Notes: generated from the letters alone by a model not told the origin. 64,000 bases of DNA from UBA9676 sp963730065 (GCA_963730065.1 CAVSQL010000017.1:186001-250000), one strand, 5' to 3'. Counted from the first letter of the stretch, positions 43,460-53,435 are shown. Program-made: numbers and translations.

Positions 43460-45373
43460 TTAGGCCTGCAACCGCTGCGAGCCGGCGAGCCGGGGAAGCC
43501 GCTCAGCCACGGCGGCGGCCAGCCGGGTCAGCGCATCCGGTGGCAGGGAGCGCGCCGCGGAGCCGCCGACGCTGACCCTGGCGGTCAGGCCGCCCACCCG
43601 CAGGACGGCCGTCCGGCCCCGGTTGAGCAGCCAGGCCTCGTCGCCGACCCCGGGCAGCGGGAGCCCACGGCGCCGGGCCAGGGAAGTCAGGCTGCCCAGG
43701 AACCTGTCCGCGGCCGTGACAATGACCGTGAGGCCTTCGCCGCGGTAGACCGTGCTGGCGGCCTGGGGAGTCAAGCCGATGGCCCGGACGGGACGGCCAA
43801 CCGCGGCCGACACCTCACCGGCGGCCAGCAGGGCACCCGGCCCCGCTTCCTCATCGGCGGCGGCCAGGCCCGGCCGGTCCCCGTCGCGGGTGCCCGTCTC
43901 AGCATCGCCGGCCGCCGTCTCGGCATCGCCGGCCGCCACCCAGGGCTGGCCCGGTGCGACGGCGGCGCCGTCCGTGCCGTCCTGGCCCGCCACCAGGCTG
44001 AGGAGCTTGCCCGACCGCGGCGAGGCCCGGACGGTCACCATGTCCCCCAGCGCCAGCTGGCCCGACGCCGCCCCCCTGACGTCGAAGCTCCAGGACCGTT
44101 CGCCGTCGTCGAGGGCGATGCGCGTGATGGACGAGTCGTCGTCGCTGGCGCTGCTGTGCTCCACCCAGCGCGCGATCACCTGGGCCCCGAAGCTCGTTTC
44201 GGCCGGCCTGGCCCGCCAGGCGGCCACGGCACGCGCGCCGCCGACGATGGCGGCGATGGAGCCCGCCGCCAGCACCGCCGGAACCAGCACGCCGGCCAGG
44301 CCGGGCAGCAGCGAGCTGACGTAGCTGATCAGGGCGAGGCAGGCCGCCAGCACCAGCCAGAACGCCGGATGCATGCGGGTCGAGGAGGCTGGGCCTATCC
44401 GCACCAGCCGCCATTGCCCGCCGAACGACGACCAGGCCGCGGAGGGACGGGGGGTGCCGGCGAACTGCCCGGAGATGCCCGTCCTGGCCCCGGCCCGCCC
44501 GTGCCCCGGCCGGACCCCGGTAGCCAGGCCCGGGGTGGCGCCGGGGACCTGCACGGGCGCACCGGCGGCAACCGCCCAGGCCAGCCGGCGCAGCCCGGCC
44601 GGGTCGCAGGCGGCCACCGGGCCAGGCGCGCCCGGGGCGCCGGCGGCCATATCCGGCCCAGCCCGGGGCGCCGAGGCGGCCAGCGCCGAGCCGTGGACGG
44701 TCAGCCGGTCCTGCCGGCCCAGCGAGTGAACCCAGTACGTAGACACGATGACGGCGAAGAACGCGATGGCCGCGGGCACCCACAGGCCGCTACTGGACCG
44801 GCTCTGCACGGCGGCGAAGGTCAGCGCGCCGACGCCGGCGGCGCCGCCGTACAGCAGGCTCCTGGCCGTCATCGACAGCCGTGGCCGGGTGATCCCGGCC
44901 CGCCTCCCTTCGGCCCGCACCGCCCGCTCGAACGGGTCCCACCGGCCGCGGACATCGCTGGCACAGCTTTCCGCGAGGGCCTCGAACGGCGTCCCGTCCC
45001 CGGCCGCGAGTGCCCTCACGCCGGCCAGGACCAGCCGCTCAGACCGGGCGAGGCCGGTGTCCGCTGGCGCGGACGCGGGCACGCCGCACCACAGCCGCCC
45101 CGGCTGCCGTTCGGTGATGGCAAGGTAGCCGCTGGCGGCGAGATCGAGGATCGTGGCCGGGTAGGCGGCGCCGTTCAGCCGGCACCGGGTCACAGCCAGG
45201 TTCACCAGCGCCGGCTTCTCCGGTGCTGGCTTCTCCGGCGCTGGCTTCTCCGGCGCCAGCCCCAGCCCGGGATCCGCAGCGCCTGCGCGCAAGGGCGGGC
45301 GGCTGGACACCACCGCACCCCAGCCAAACACCAGCAGCCACAGGCCGGCCGCCGCGATCGCGAGCACGTCCAC
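43460..45373 (-). CDS. DUF2207-like membrane protein
   Basis: 637 residues from GTG 45373 (MDVLAIAAAGLWLLVFGWGA), with GAGGAG upstream. An N-terminal TM helix is followed by three tandem PEKPA units. The soluble part (LVNLAVTRCRLNGAAYPATILDLAASGYLAI, GLARSERLVLAGVRALAAGDGTPF) resembles the C-terminal part of DUF2207 proteins. Four more TM segments lie in the middle (LLYGGAAGVGALTFAAVQ, FWLVLAACLALISYVSSLLP, GVLVPAVLAAGSIAAIVGGA). A C-terminal domain of about 150 residues (AAVGRPVRAIGLTPQAASTV, LARRRGLPLPGVGDEAWLLN) faces the cytoplasm. Function unknown. Confidence 0.68.
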   Translation of the reverse strand: MDVLAIAAAGLWLLVFGWGAVVSSRPPLRAGAADPGLGLAPEKPAPEKPAPEKPALVNLAVTRCRLNGAAYPATILDLAASGYLAITERQPGRLWCGVPASAPADTGLARSERLVLAGVRALAAGDGTPFEALAESCASDVRGRWDPFERAVRAEGRRAGITRPRLSMTARSLLYGGAAGVGALTFAAVQSRSSSGLWVPAAIAFFAVIVSTYWVHSLGRQDRLTVHGSALAASAPRAGPDMAAGAPGAPGPVAACDPAGLRRLAWAVAAGAPVQVPGATPGLATGVRPGHGRAGARTGISGQFAGTPRPSAAWSSFGGQWRLVRIGPASSTRMHPAFWLVLAACLALISYVSSLLPGLAGVLVPAVLAAGSIAAIVGGARAVAAWRARPAETSFGAQVIARWVEHSSASDDDSSITRIALDDGERSWSFDVRGAASGQLALGDMVTVRASPRSGKLLSLVAGQDGTDGAAVAPGQPWVAAGDAETAAGDAETGTRDGDRPGLAAADEEAGPGALLAAGEVSAAVGRPVRAIGLTPQAASTVYRGEGLTVIVTAADRFLGSLTSLARRRGLPLPGVGDEAWLLNRGRTAVLRVGGLTARVSVGGSAARSLPPDALTRLAAAVAERLPRLAGSQRLQA

Positions 45374-46080
45374 TGACAGGTTCTGTCTCCTCGCCGTCCG
45401 GTGGCCCGGCCAACCGCGGTGCGCGCACGGTGACGGAGCCTCCCTGGTCTGGTACGAACGGATGGTTAACAACAGGTGAACAGATGGCAATTAAAGCAGC
45501 TGGACGCGCGCGTCTGGCCCGGGATCCGGGCGGCGCTCGGCTAGCTGGATGTGTCCGCGGGGCTGGCTGGGACTGTTTCCCGCGGCTAGCTGAGTCGGCT
45601 ACTGGACGGTGTCACCTGCCGGACGGGATCGGCCACGGGGCGGGAAGGACTGCCGGGTGGGCGTCCTTGCCGCCGCCCGCGCAAGCGGGAAGCAGCAGCC
45701 CGCCACACCAGATCCCGCAGGATACGCGCTGATCAGCGCCAAGCACCAACGTCCGGCATCCGTCCTGCTGGCTGCCGCCAGCGCCGGGGCCACAGCCTGC
45801 CTCTCGCAGAGGCGTGGAATCCGGGTTACATTGCGTCATCGGCACCGCCACTGGTTGGTGCACGAGCAGCGGTCCAGCGGGCGGGCGGCGGTCTGGCCCT
45901 GGACCAGGAGCGGGCGGCGGTCTGGCCCTGGACCACCCCGGCCAGCGGCCGCCCATGACCACCAGCCCGCCGGGCGGCCAGCGGCCGTCCCCCACCCACC
46001 AGCCCGCCGGGCGGCCAGCGGCCGTCCCCCGACCACCAGCCCGCCGGGTCGCACCGGCATGGGTGCGGGGGTTCCGCATT
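45374..46080. other. Long intergenic region with two tandem repeat arrays
   Basis: Divergent region between the DUF2207-like gene and the kinase. An AT-rich patch near 45460-45500 probably holds the promoters. Between 45881 and 46048 there are two arrays: a 26-base unit repeated at 29-base spacing (45881-45906 and 45910-45935), and a 37-base unit (about 2.4 copies, 45958-46048) with core ACCAGCCCGCCGGGCGGCC. The frame through them encodes only Pro/Ala/Gly filler, so I do not annotate a gene. Confidence 0.5.
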
Positions 46081-47711
46081 GTGAAACCGTTGCAGCCCCG
46101 GGATCCTCAGCGGGTCGGCCGCTACCAGCTGCTGGGACGGCTGGGCGCCGGCGGCATGGGGCAGGTGTTCCTGGGCCAATCCCCGGGGGCCGGCTGGTGG
46201 CGGTCAAGCTGATCCGCGCCGAACTGGCCGCCGATCGCGAGTTCCGGGCCAGATTCGCACGGGAAGTGGCCGCGGCACGGCACGTGAGCGGCATGTTCAC
46301 GGCAGCGGTGGTGGACGCCGACCCTGATGCGCCGCAGCCCTGGCTGGTCACCGCCTACGTGCCGGGCCCGTCGCTGGCCGAAGCCGTAGACGGCCAGGGC
46401 CCGCTGCCCCTCACCTCGGTGCTGACGCTGGCGGCTGGGCTGGCCGAAGGGCTGGGGGCCATCCATGCCGAGGGCATGGTTCACCGTGATCTCAAGCCTT
46501 CGAACGTGCTGCTGGCCAGCGACGGGCCACGGATCATCGATTTCGGGATCTCCCGCGCCGCGGACGCCACCGCACTGACCCGTGCCGACTTCGTGGTGGG
46601 CTCGCCCGGGTTCATGTCACCTGAGCAGGCGCTAGGCAAGGACGTCGGTCCCGCAAGCGACATCTTCAGCCTGGGCGCCGTGCTGGCGTTCGCCGCCGCC
46701 GGCCAGGGCCCGTTCGGGGCCGGCCCGGCCACGGCGCTGCTGTACCGCGTCGTTCACGATCCGCCGGCCACCGGCCAGGTGCCCGGCCGGATCCGGTCCC
46801 TCGTCGACCGCTGCCTGGCCAAGGATCCACGGTCGCGGCCCACTACCGACCAGCTGCTCACCGAGCTGGCCACCGTTGAAACCGCTGATTCCACCGTGAA
46901 CTGGCTGCCGCAGCCGGTCGCCCAGACGCTCAGAGGCTACGCCCAGCCCGTGCCCGGCACAGCGGTCGAGCCCACGGTCCCCCCTGTCCCGGCCACGCCC
47001 GCGCAGGCCCCTCTCGCGCAGGCATCCGCCGGGGAGGCACCTCCCGCGCAGGCACCTGCTGTGGTGCCACCACCCGCGCCGCCGCCCGCCGTGGAGGCGG
47101 CACCTTCACAAGCACCCGCCGTAGTGCCGCCACCCGCACCGCCACCGGCCGTGGAGGCGGCACCCCGGCCAGCACCCGCCGTGGGGCCACCGTCTGCGAA
47201 CCTGGCTGACGGCAGGAGGGCCGCTGACGTCACCGCGCCGCTGCAGTGGCCTCCGGGCCCGGCCCGGCCTCGGCCACGTCGCCGGTGGCTGGGAAGGGCC
47301 GCGGCGGCCGCCGCGCTGGTGGTGGTCCTCGCCGTGGCCGGCGTCGCCGCGCTGGCACTCACCCCGCACGGGCAAGCCGGCGGACGGCCCACACCGCCCG
47401 CCTCATCCCCGGCTGTCCCGGGCGCGAAAACGGTGGTCGAGGAGTACTTCGCCGCTATCAACTCCCACCACTGGCGGAAGGTGTGGGAACTGGGCGGCAA
47501 GAACTTTGGCCAGACCTACCGCCAGATGGTGGCCGGCTATCGCTTCACAGCCCACGACGTAGTGACCGGCATCGTGACCCACGGCGACACCGTTTCCCTG
47601 CGCCTGAGCGCGCACCAGACCAACGGCACCGTGCAGGCCTACCAGGCGTCATACGAGGTCCACGACGGGGTGATCACGGCGGGGCACGCCACGCCGGCGG
47701 CGGCCAGCTGA
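46081..47711 (+). CDS. Transmembrane Ser/Thr protein kinase (frameshift near 46190)
   Basis: About 543 residues if one missing base near 46190 is restored. GTG 46081 starts MKPLQPRDPQRVGRYQLLGR with a Gly loop GAGGMGQVFLGQSPG; the continuation GGRLVAVKLIRAEL is in the next frame. Catalytic HRDLKPSNVLL, DFGISR, APE-like SPEQA and the RCLAKDPRSRPT end are intact. Then follow two long PAVVPPPAPPPAVEAAP repeats, a TM helix (AAAAAALVVVLAVAGVAALAL) and an extracellular sensor of about 110 residues (TVVEEYFAAINSHHWRKVWE) related to NTF2-like or SnoaL-like folds. No PASTA repeats. The G-run at the break (CCCCGGGGG) favours a sequencing error over true loss. Confidence 0.75.
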
Positions 47712-47902
47712 CCCGCCGGTAAGACGCCCGGGCAGGGCCGCCCAGGACCCGTTCACGCCCCGGCAGCGGCGTCTCCAGCCCCGGAACCCAGCGAGCCCGG
47801 GCCGGGCACCGTGGTCATCCAGCCCTCGCAGCCGTAGCCGTCCCACGGTCCTGCCGGTCGCCGTTCCTTTCACGTCCAGGCCGGGCGGGAGAGCCGGTGT
47901 CC

Positions 47903-48274
47903 TCAGGGATGGCTGAGGTCGACGACGCAGAAGCGGTTGCCATCGGGGTCGGCGAGGACCATGAAGTCGGGGTCAGCCGGGTACAGGTCCCAGTCAACCC
48001 GCTTGGCGCCCAGCGAGACCAGGCGGTCGGCCTCGGCTGCCTGCTCGGCGGCGTCGGCCACGGACAGGTCGAGATGAACCCGCGGGTGCTCCTGGGCCGG
48101 GGTCTCGCTGTACTGGAGCGCCAGCGCGGCGCCGGGCCCGGTGGCCGGCACAAGTTCGGTCCAGCGGGCCTCGGCCCCGCCATGGCTGACGACATAGCCC
48201 AGTGCCCGGGTCCAGAAGTCGATGGCCCGTCCCATGTCGGTGGTGCCCAGGACGAAGAATTGGACGCTCAGCAT
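47903..48274 (-). CDS. VOC-family (glyoxalase-like) protein
   Basis: 123 residues from ATG 48274 (MLSVQFFVLGTTDMGRAIDFW); the longer frame upstream has no homologue-like sequence. A single VOC unit pair: AIDFWTRALGYVVSHGGAEA, ALALQYSETPAQEHPRVHLD (His and Glu as possible metal ligands) and FMVLADPDGNRFCVVDLSHP. The length is typical of small actinomycete resistance or glyoxalase-like proteins. Substrate unknown. Confidence 0.82.
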   Translation of the reverse strand: MLSVQFFVLGTTDMGRAIDFWTRALGYVVSHGGAEARWTELVPATGPGAALALQYSETPAQEHPRVHLDLSVADAAEQAAEADRLVSLGAKRVDWDLYPADPDFMVLADPDGNRFCVVDLSHP

Positions 48275-48359
48275 GCGCCGATCCTGGCAGCACCCGCCCA
48301 GCCCGGCAAGACGTCCCCCTTCGCCCGTCGGGCTGGAACGGTCGGCCGGGAATGGCAGT

Positions 48360-49091
48360 ATGACCGCCATGGACGCGGTGACCTTGCGCCAGCTGTGGCA
48401 GCACTCCGCCAGTTACCTGACGGGTAACGGGCACCACCCGTCCCGGCTGCTGGTGCTGGCCACCGCGCTGCTGGCGCTGGCCGCCGTGGCCTCCGCCCGG
48501 ATCTGGCCAGTGGCGCGCACCGTGGTCACCATCGCGCACGAGGGCGGCCACGCGCTCATGGCGCTGCTGGCCGGCCGGCGGGTGAGCAGCGTGCGGGTCC
48601 TGCGCAGCACCGCGGGCGTGACGGTGTCCGAGGGGAACCCGGCTGGACCGGGCATCGTGCTCACCGCCGCGGCCGGCTACCTTACCCCGCCGCTGCTCGG
48701 TCTCGGTGCGGCCGCCCTGCTGGTCACCGGCCATGTGGCCGGGATGCTGATACTCAGCCTGGCCCTGCTGGCGGCGCTCGCGACCGCCGTCCGCAACGCC
48801 TACGGCCTGCTGGCCGTGATCGTCACCGGCGCGGCGGTCGCGGTCGTCCTGTGGCGTGCCTCGCTGCTGGGCGAGTACGCCTTCGGCTACGCCCTGACGT
48901 GGTTCCTGCTGTTCGGCAGCGTGCGTCCGGTGGTGGAACTGCAGCGCACACGGCGGCGCCGGCCGACCGGCCCCACGGACGCCGACCAGCTCGCCGCGCT
49001 GACCCGGGTGCCAGCCTGGCTCTGGGTCGGCGTCTTCGGCCTGGTCACGCTGGCCGCGCTCGCCGTCGGCGCGTTCTGGCTGGTGCGCTGA
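48360..49091 (+). CDS. M50-family zinc metallopeptidase (membrane)
   Basis: 243 residues from ATG 48360. The catalytic motif HEGGHALMALLAGRR lies at the end of the first TM segment, next to IWPVARTVVTIA. Several TM helices follow (GIVLTAAAGYLTPPLLGLGAAALL, MLILSLALLAALATAV, LLAVIVTGAAVAVVLW, LWVGVFGLVTLAALAVGAFW). The NPDG-like second motif of site-2 proteases is not obvious. Such short M50B proteins are common in Actinomycetota with unknown substrates. Confidence 0.8.
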   Translation: MTAMDAVTLRQLWQHSASYLTGNGHHPSRLLVLATALLALAAVASARIWPVARTVVTIAHEGGHALMALLAGRRVSSVRVLRSTAGVTVSEGNPAGPGIVLTAAAGYLTPPLLGLGAAALLVTGHVAGMLILSLALLAALATAVRNAYGLLAVIVTGAAVAVVLWRASLLGEYAFGYALTWFLLFGSVRPVVELQRTRRRRPTGPTDADQLAALTRVPAWLWVGVFGLVTLAALAVGAFWLVR

Positions 49092-49155
49092 GCGGACCTG
49101 CCTCAGCTTCACCGCTCACAAACAGCTCAGTTACTGTGAGACGGCGGCTGACGGG

Positions 49156-49335
49156 GTGCAGTTCTACCCCGACGGCGTCGGCGCGTGGATGACCAAGCTG
49201 GACGCCGGCCCCGACGGCGGCCTCAGCTTCGATGAGAACTTCTTCCTCGAAGGCGATGTCTTCCGGGGCCGCCGCGTGCACCAGGTCCGGCTCGAGGGGG
49301 GCGACGCGTCCAGCGACTCCTACTGCTACTCATAG
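49156..49335 (+). CDS. Short unknown protein or fragment
   Basis: 59 residues from GTG 49156 (MQFYPDGVGAWMTKLDAGPDG), then GLSFDENFFLEGDVFRGRRV and an end in SYCYS. The codon usage and composition look coding. The frame remains open upstream to the end of the M50 gene (HKQLSYCETAADG), so this may be the C-terminal remnant of a longer protein. No family recognised. Confidence 0.4.
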   Translation: MQFYPDGVGAWMTKLDAGPDGGLSFDENFFLEGDVFRGRRVHQVRLEGGDASSDSYCYS

Positions 49336-49453
49336 CCCTGCCGGCGCAACCGGTTGCATCCCAGGTGACCCGGAACCTGGGTATCGCTGCTGCGTAAGGT
49401 AGTAGCCCGGGGCACGACGCCAGGACAGCGCCGTCCTGAACCCGGGAGGACTC

Positions 49454-50239
49454 ATGGTCACGCGCGACACCGCCTGGCCCAGCGGGACACCCTGCTGGGT
49501 GGATCTTGGGGTGGACGACATCGCCCGTGCGGTCACGTTCTACTCGCAGGTGTTCGGCTGGGATATCCAGCCCGGGCCGCCCGAGGCCGGCGGCTACCGC
49601 ATGTGCCTGAAGGAGGGCCGGCCGGTGGCCGGGATCGGGCCGCAGCAGGCCCCGCCGGGAACTCCGCCCTTCTGGACCGTGTACATCGCCTCCGCCGACG
49701 CGGACGAGACGGCAGGCAAGATCGCGGCGGCGGGCGGGCAGGTCCCGGTGGGCCCGATGGACGTGCTGGATGTGGGGCGGATGGCGGTCGCCGCTGACCC
49801 CGCCGGGGCGGTGTTCGGGGTCTGGCAGGCGCGCAGCCACACCGGGCTGGGCCTGGCCAACGAGCCGGGCTCGGTGTGCTGGAACGAGAACTTCAGCCGC
49901 GACATGGACGGCAACCAGGCGTTCTACCGCGCGGTATTCGGCTACGAGTACGGCGACATGTCCAGCCCGGAATTCCGTTACGCCACGCTCAAGCTCGACG
50001 GCAAGGAGGTGGGCGGCATCGGCCAGCTCGGCAGCGGCTTCCCGCCCGAGGTGCCTGCCCACTGGTCGACGTATTTCGCGGTCGAGGACACCGACGCCGC
50101 CGTCGCGATGGTCACCAAGGCCGGCGGCTCGATGACGCGGGAGCCCTGGGACACCCCCTATGGGCGGATGGCCGTCGTCAGCGACGACCAGGGCGCTGCC
50201 TTCTCGCTGATGAGCACGCCCGTGGCGGCCACCGGCTGA
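49454..50239 (+). CDS. Two-domain VOC-family protein
   Basis: 261 residues with two VOC repeats. The first is about 10-130 (CWVDLGVDDIARAVTFYSQVFGWDI, VDADETAGKIAAAGGQVPVG, AVAADPAGAVFGVWQA) and the second about 140-258 (VCWNENFSRDMDGNQAFYRAVFGYEY, THAAVAMVTKAGGS-like, AVVSDDQGAAFSLM). GGGAGG precedes the start. The arrangement is that of glyoxalase/hydroxylase-like proteins such as actinomycete CFP30B. It probably binds a small ligand; the function is not settled in the family. Confidence 0.85.
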   Translation: MVTRDTAWPSGTPCWVDLGVDDIARAVTFYSQVFGWDIQPGPPEAGGYRMCLKEGRPVAGIGPQQAPPGTPPFWTVYIASADADETAGKIAAAGGQVPVGPMDVLDVGRMAVAADPAGAVFGVWQARSHTGLGLANEPGSVCWNENFSRDMDGNQAFYRAVFGYEYGDMSSPEFRYATLKLDGKEVGGIGQLGSGFPPEVPAHWSTYFAVEDTDAAVAMVTKAGGSMTREPWDTPYGRMAVVSDDQGAAFSLMSTPVAATG

Positions 50240-50260
50240 GCCGGGGCACGGAGCGGGCGG

Positions 50261-51706
50261 TCAGGGCGTGCCGACCGGGACCCGGTCCCCGGCCGAGGTG
50301 ATCCTCTCGGCGGTCCGGGCCGCGGTGCCCAGCGCCCAGCGCCCGGTGGTGACCAGGCCGAGGAGCAGAACGACTGCGCCGCAGCCGACGAGGATCCACC
50401 AGCCGACCTGGCTGGCCTGGGTGAACCCGACCCGCAGCGGCCCGTGCAGCGCCGATATCACGACCGATCCCACCACCGCCACCCCGAGGGTCACGCCGAT
50501 CTGGCGGCTGGTGGAGGCCACGGCCGCCGCCACGCCCGCCTGGGCGAGCGGCATGCCTGCCACCGCGGTCGTGGTGATCGGTGCGTTCACCATGCCGAAC
50601 CCGATGCCGAGAATCACGTACGCGGCCATGAGGAAGCCGGTGGGAGTGGCGGAAGTCAGGCCGGTCAGCAGGAGACCGCCCGCGATGATCGTCATCCCGG
50701 AGATCACCAGCGGCACGCGGGGGCCACGGCGGCCGACGATCCGCCCCGACAGCGGCGCGGAGAGGCCGGTCACCGCCGCCAGCGGAAGCGTGTAAAGCCC
50801 GGCGTGCAGGGCGGACAGGCCGCGCACGTCCTGCAGGTACAGGGTGTTGAGAAACAGGAAGCCGCCCAGGGCGGCAAGAGCGCTGATCGCGATCAGTGAG
50901 GCGCCGGAGAACGGGGCGCTGCGGAAGAACCTCAGGTCCAGCAGCGGCTCCTCACGCCGCGGCTCGTAGATCACCAGCCCGGCGATCGCGCCCGCCGCCA
51001 CCGCGAACAGCCCGAGGATCACCGGGGAGGCCCACCCCCGGTGCGGGCCCTCGATGATCGCATAGGTGAGCGAAGCCAGGGCCGCGATGACCAGCAGCTG
51101 GCCCGCCGGGTCGGGGCGGCGCGCGCGGGCGGCGCGCGAATCCGGCACGAACAGGGCGGTGAGCACGATCGCGGCCAGCCCGACCGGGATGTTGACCCAG
51201 AAGATGGCCCGCCAGCCGACCCCGGCGACCAGCAGGCCGCCGAGTACCGGGCCGGCCGCGATCGACAGCCCGAACACGCCGCCCCAGATGCCGATGGCGC
51301 GGGCGCGCTCGCGCGGGTCGGTGAAGGTGTTGGTGATGATGGACACGGCCACCGGGTTCATCATCGAGCCGCCGACCGCCTGCAGCATGCGGAACGCGAC
51401 CAGCCAGCCGAGGCCGGGCGCGAGGCTGCACAACAGGGAACCGAGGGTGAAGGTAGCCAGCCCGATCTGGAAGACCCGGCGCCGCCCGAACCGGTCCGCC
51501 GTCGATCCAGCCAGGATGAGGAAACTGGCGACGACCACGGTGTAGGCGTCCACCGTCCATTGCAGGCCGGACACCGAGGCGTGCAGGTCACGCTGGATCG
51601 AGGGGAGCGCGACGTTCACGATCGTGTTGTCAACGCCGAAGATGAACAAGCTCAGGCAGCAGATGGCCAGAATCAGCAGTCGCCGCTTACGGCTGGGTTC
51701 AGGCAC
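50261..51706 (-). CDS. MFS drug exporter, DHA2 (EmrB/QacA) family
   Basis: 481 residues with 14 predicted TM segments. N-terminal LFIFGVDNTIVNVALPSIQ (motif D1), VDAYTVVVASFLILAGSTADRFGRRRVF (motif A), RALQAVGGSMMNP-like (motif B), GLSIAAGPVLGGLLVAGVGWRAIFWVNIPVGL (motif C). These features place it with proton-driven multidrug or antibiotic exporters. No regulator gene is adjacent; the neighbours are a VOC gene and a divergent YdeI gene. The lanthipeptide operon is 34 kb away, so no link is proposed. Confidence 0.9.
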   Translation of the reverse strand: MPEPSRKRRLLILAICCLSLFIFGVDNTIVNVALPSIQRDLHASVSGLQWTVDAYTVVVASFLILAGSTADRFGRRRVFQIGLATFTLGSLLCSLAPGLGWLVAFRMLQAVGGSMMNPVAVSIITNTFTDPRERARAIGIWGGVFGLSIAAGPVLGGLLVAGVGWRAIFWVNIPVGLAAIVLTALFVPDSRAARARRPDPAGQLLVIAALASLTYAIIEGPHRGWASPVILGLFAVAAGAIAGLVIYEPRREEPLLDLRFFRSAPFSGASLIAISALAALGGFLFLNTLYLQDVRGLSALHAGLYTLPLAAVTGLSAPLSGRIVGRRGPRVPLVISGMTIIAGGLLLTGLTSATPTGFLMAAYVILGIGFGMVNAPITTTAVAGMPLAQAGVAAAVASTSRQIGVTLGVAVVGSVVISALHGPLRVGFTQASQVGWWILVGCGAVVLLLGLVTTGRWALGTAARTAERITSAGDRVPVGTP

Positions 51707-51927
51707 AAGCTCCCTCGATCGTCACGCCGGGCTGACACTTGCGAAAATACAACTAACTTTCGGACGGTCAAAGTCAGCCCCTGCTGCCTGCTGGTCCTGC
51801 ACATCTATCCATCTGGCCCGGCCAGCCGCCGCCGTGCGGGGCGGAACGCAGCCGGGCAGCCCTCCTCCCCGCCCGGGACCGGCCGCACGGCCACCGGCCG
51901 TGATGACCAGCGTGATTGACTGATCTC

Positions 51928-52507
51928 ATGCCACCAGGACCACTGCCCGTGGTGTCCTTCGAGTCCGCAGACGCCTGGGACGCCTGGCTCGCGGCCCACC
52001 AGGCCGACGCCCCGGGGGTCTGGCTGAAGATCGCGAAAAAGGGATCAGCGGGCCAGAGCGTCTCCTACTCCGACGCGCTCGACGTGGCGCTGTGCCACGG
52101 CTGGATCGACGGCCAGAAGGGCCGTCACGACGACGACTACTGGCTGCAGCGGTTCACGCCGCGCAAGCCGGGCAGCAACTGGTCGAAGATCAACACCGAG
52201 CGGGCGTCCGCACTGATCGCGGCCGGCCGGATGAGGCCAGGCCGGCCTTCGCGCGGTGGAGCAGGCACAGGCCGACGGCCGCTGGGAGCGGGCCTACCAG
52301 TCGCAGTCGCGGATCACGGTGCCCGATGATCTGGCCCGCGCGCTCGCAGCGAACCCGCGGGCCCGCGAGTTCTTCGCCACCCTCGACGGCACCAACCGGT
52401 ACGCGGTCCTCTACCGGATCGCCAGCGCCAAGCGGCCGCAGACCCGGGCGAAGCGCATCGACACGTTCGTGGCGATGCTCAGCGAGCACAAGAAGATCCA
52501 TCCCTGA
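51928..52507 (+). CDS. YdeI/OmpD-associated-family protein (frameshift near 52245)
   Basis: About 192 residues after one shift. The first frame from ATG 51928 reads FESADAWDAWLAAHQADAPG, VSYSDALDVALCHGWIDGQK, YWLQRFTPRKPGSNWSKINT, RASALIAAGRMRP. The next frame continues VEQAQADGRWERAYQSQSRI, FFATLDGTNRYAVLYRIASA and ends DTFVAMLSEHKKIHP. The order and content match the YdeI/DUF1905-like family of about 190-200 residues, so the two halves are one gene. The break lies in a GC-rich GGCCAGGCCGG run and could be an assembly indel. Confidence 0.75.
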
Positions 52508-52587
52508 CCCTCGCGGCCGATGACTGGCCCCGCGCCGCCAGCGGGTCGCCCGCGGCGCGCGGGACAAGCAGTAAAGGAGGTACGCCG

Positions 52588-52971
52588 ATGGCCACCGTCA
52601 GCGTCCGCTACATCGTCCACGACGTGGACGCCGCGATCGCTTTCTACTGCCAGCACCTCGGCTTCCAGGAGGAGATGCACCCGGCGCCCACGTTCGCGAT
52701 GCTGTCGCGGGGGGATCTGCGCCTGCTGCTCAGCGCGCCATCGGGGCTGGGAGGCGGCGGCCAGGCCATGCCCGATGGCACCAGGCCCGAACCTGGCGGC
52801 TGGAACCGCATCTCCCTCGAGGTCACCGGGCTTCCCGCGATGATTGATTCGCTGCGCAGGTCAGGGGTGCATTTCCGGAACGACCTCGTGACCGGCGTCG
52901 GCGGCAACCAGGTCCTGCTGGACGACCCGTCGGGTAACCCGGTCGAACTGTTCGAGCCACGCCCCCGGTAG
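52588..52971 (+). CDS. VOC-family (glyoxalase-like) protein
   Basis: 127 residues behind a near-perfect AAAGGAGG ribosome binding site. VSVRYIVHDVDAAIAFYCQHLGFQEE, FAMLSRGDLRLLLSAPSG, GWNRISLEVTGLPAMIDSLR and VLLDDPSGNPVELFEPRPR form one glyoxalase-type unit pair. It converges on the DHFR gene with 2 bases between stops. Ligand unknown. Confidence 0.85.
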   Translation: MATVSVRYIVHDVDAAIAFYCQHLGFQEEMHPAPTFAMLSRGDLRLLLSAPSGLGGGGQAMPDGTRPEPGGWNRISLEVTGLPAMIDSLRRSGVHFRNDLVTGVGGNQVLLDDPSGNPVELFEPRPR

Positions 52972-52973
52972 CG

Positions 52974-53435
52974 TCAGCGGGCGTACGTCACCCAGTCGAA
53001 GTCGTCGCGCTCTTCCCGCCCGACCTCGCGCCAGACCGCGGGGTCGATCGCTGGGAAGTGGGTGTCCCCGTCGATCTCATCCCGGATGTGGGTGATTTCG
53101 AGACGGTCGGCCTTGCCGATGAGCTGCGCGTATACCTCGCCCCCGCCGAAAACGACGATCTCGGGGCTGTCGCGGGCGGCCTCCAGCGCTTCCTCCACCG
53201 AATGCGTGACCGTCACTCCCTGGACGGCCCAGCCGGCCTGGCGGGTGATCACGATGGTGCGGCGGCCGGGCAGCGGGCGCCCGATCGAGTCGAACGTGCG
53301 CCGTCCCATCACCAGGGTCCGGCCGAGCGTCAGCCGCTTGACCCGCTGGAGGTCTTCGCGGTGCCGCCACGCCAGGTCGCCCGCGCGGCCGATCACCCCG
53401 TTGCGCGAGACCGCGGCAATGACCGTGATCGTCAC
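52974..53435 (-). CDS. folA: Dihydrofolate reductase
   Basis: 153 residues from GTG 53435 (MTITVIAAVSRNGVIGRAGDLAW). It has the DHFR marks: N-terminal IAAVSRNGVIG and LAWRHREDLQRVKRLTLGRTLVMGRRTFDSIG (substrate helix with Asp replaced by the usual Arg/Glu pattern), GRPLPGRRTIVITRQ, VFGGGEVYAQLIGKADRLEITHI and DTHFPAID. The stand-alone gene lacks a neighbouring thyA. It reduces dihydrofolate with NADPH. A longer upstream frame exists but has no sequence support. Confidence 0.9.
   Translation of the reverse strand: MTITVIAAVSRNGVIGRAGDLAWRHREDLQRVKRLTLGRTLVMGRRTFDSIGRPLPGRRTIVITRQAGWAVQGVTVTHSVEEALEAARDSPEIVVFGGGEVYAQLIGKADRLEITHIRDEIDGDTHFPAIDPAVWREVGREERDDFDWVTYAR

Noticed and set aside
47724..47775. 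AGACGCC...GGCGTCT inverted repeat after the kinase gene as a terminator
   Set aside because: The loop of about 35 bases and the weak stem make it unconvincing in GC-rich DNA.
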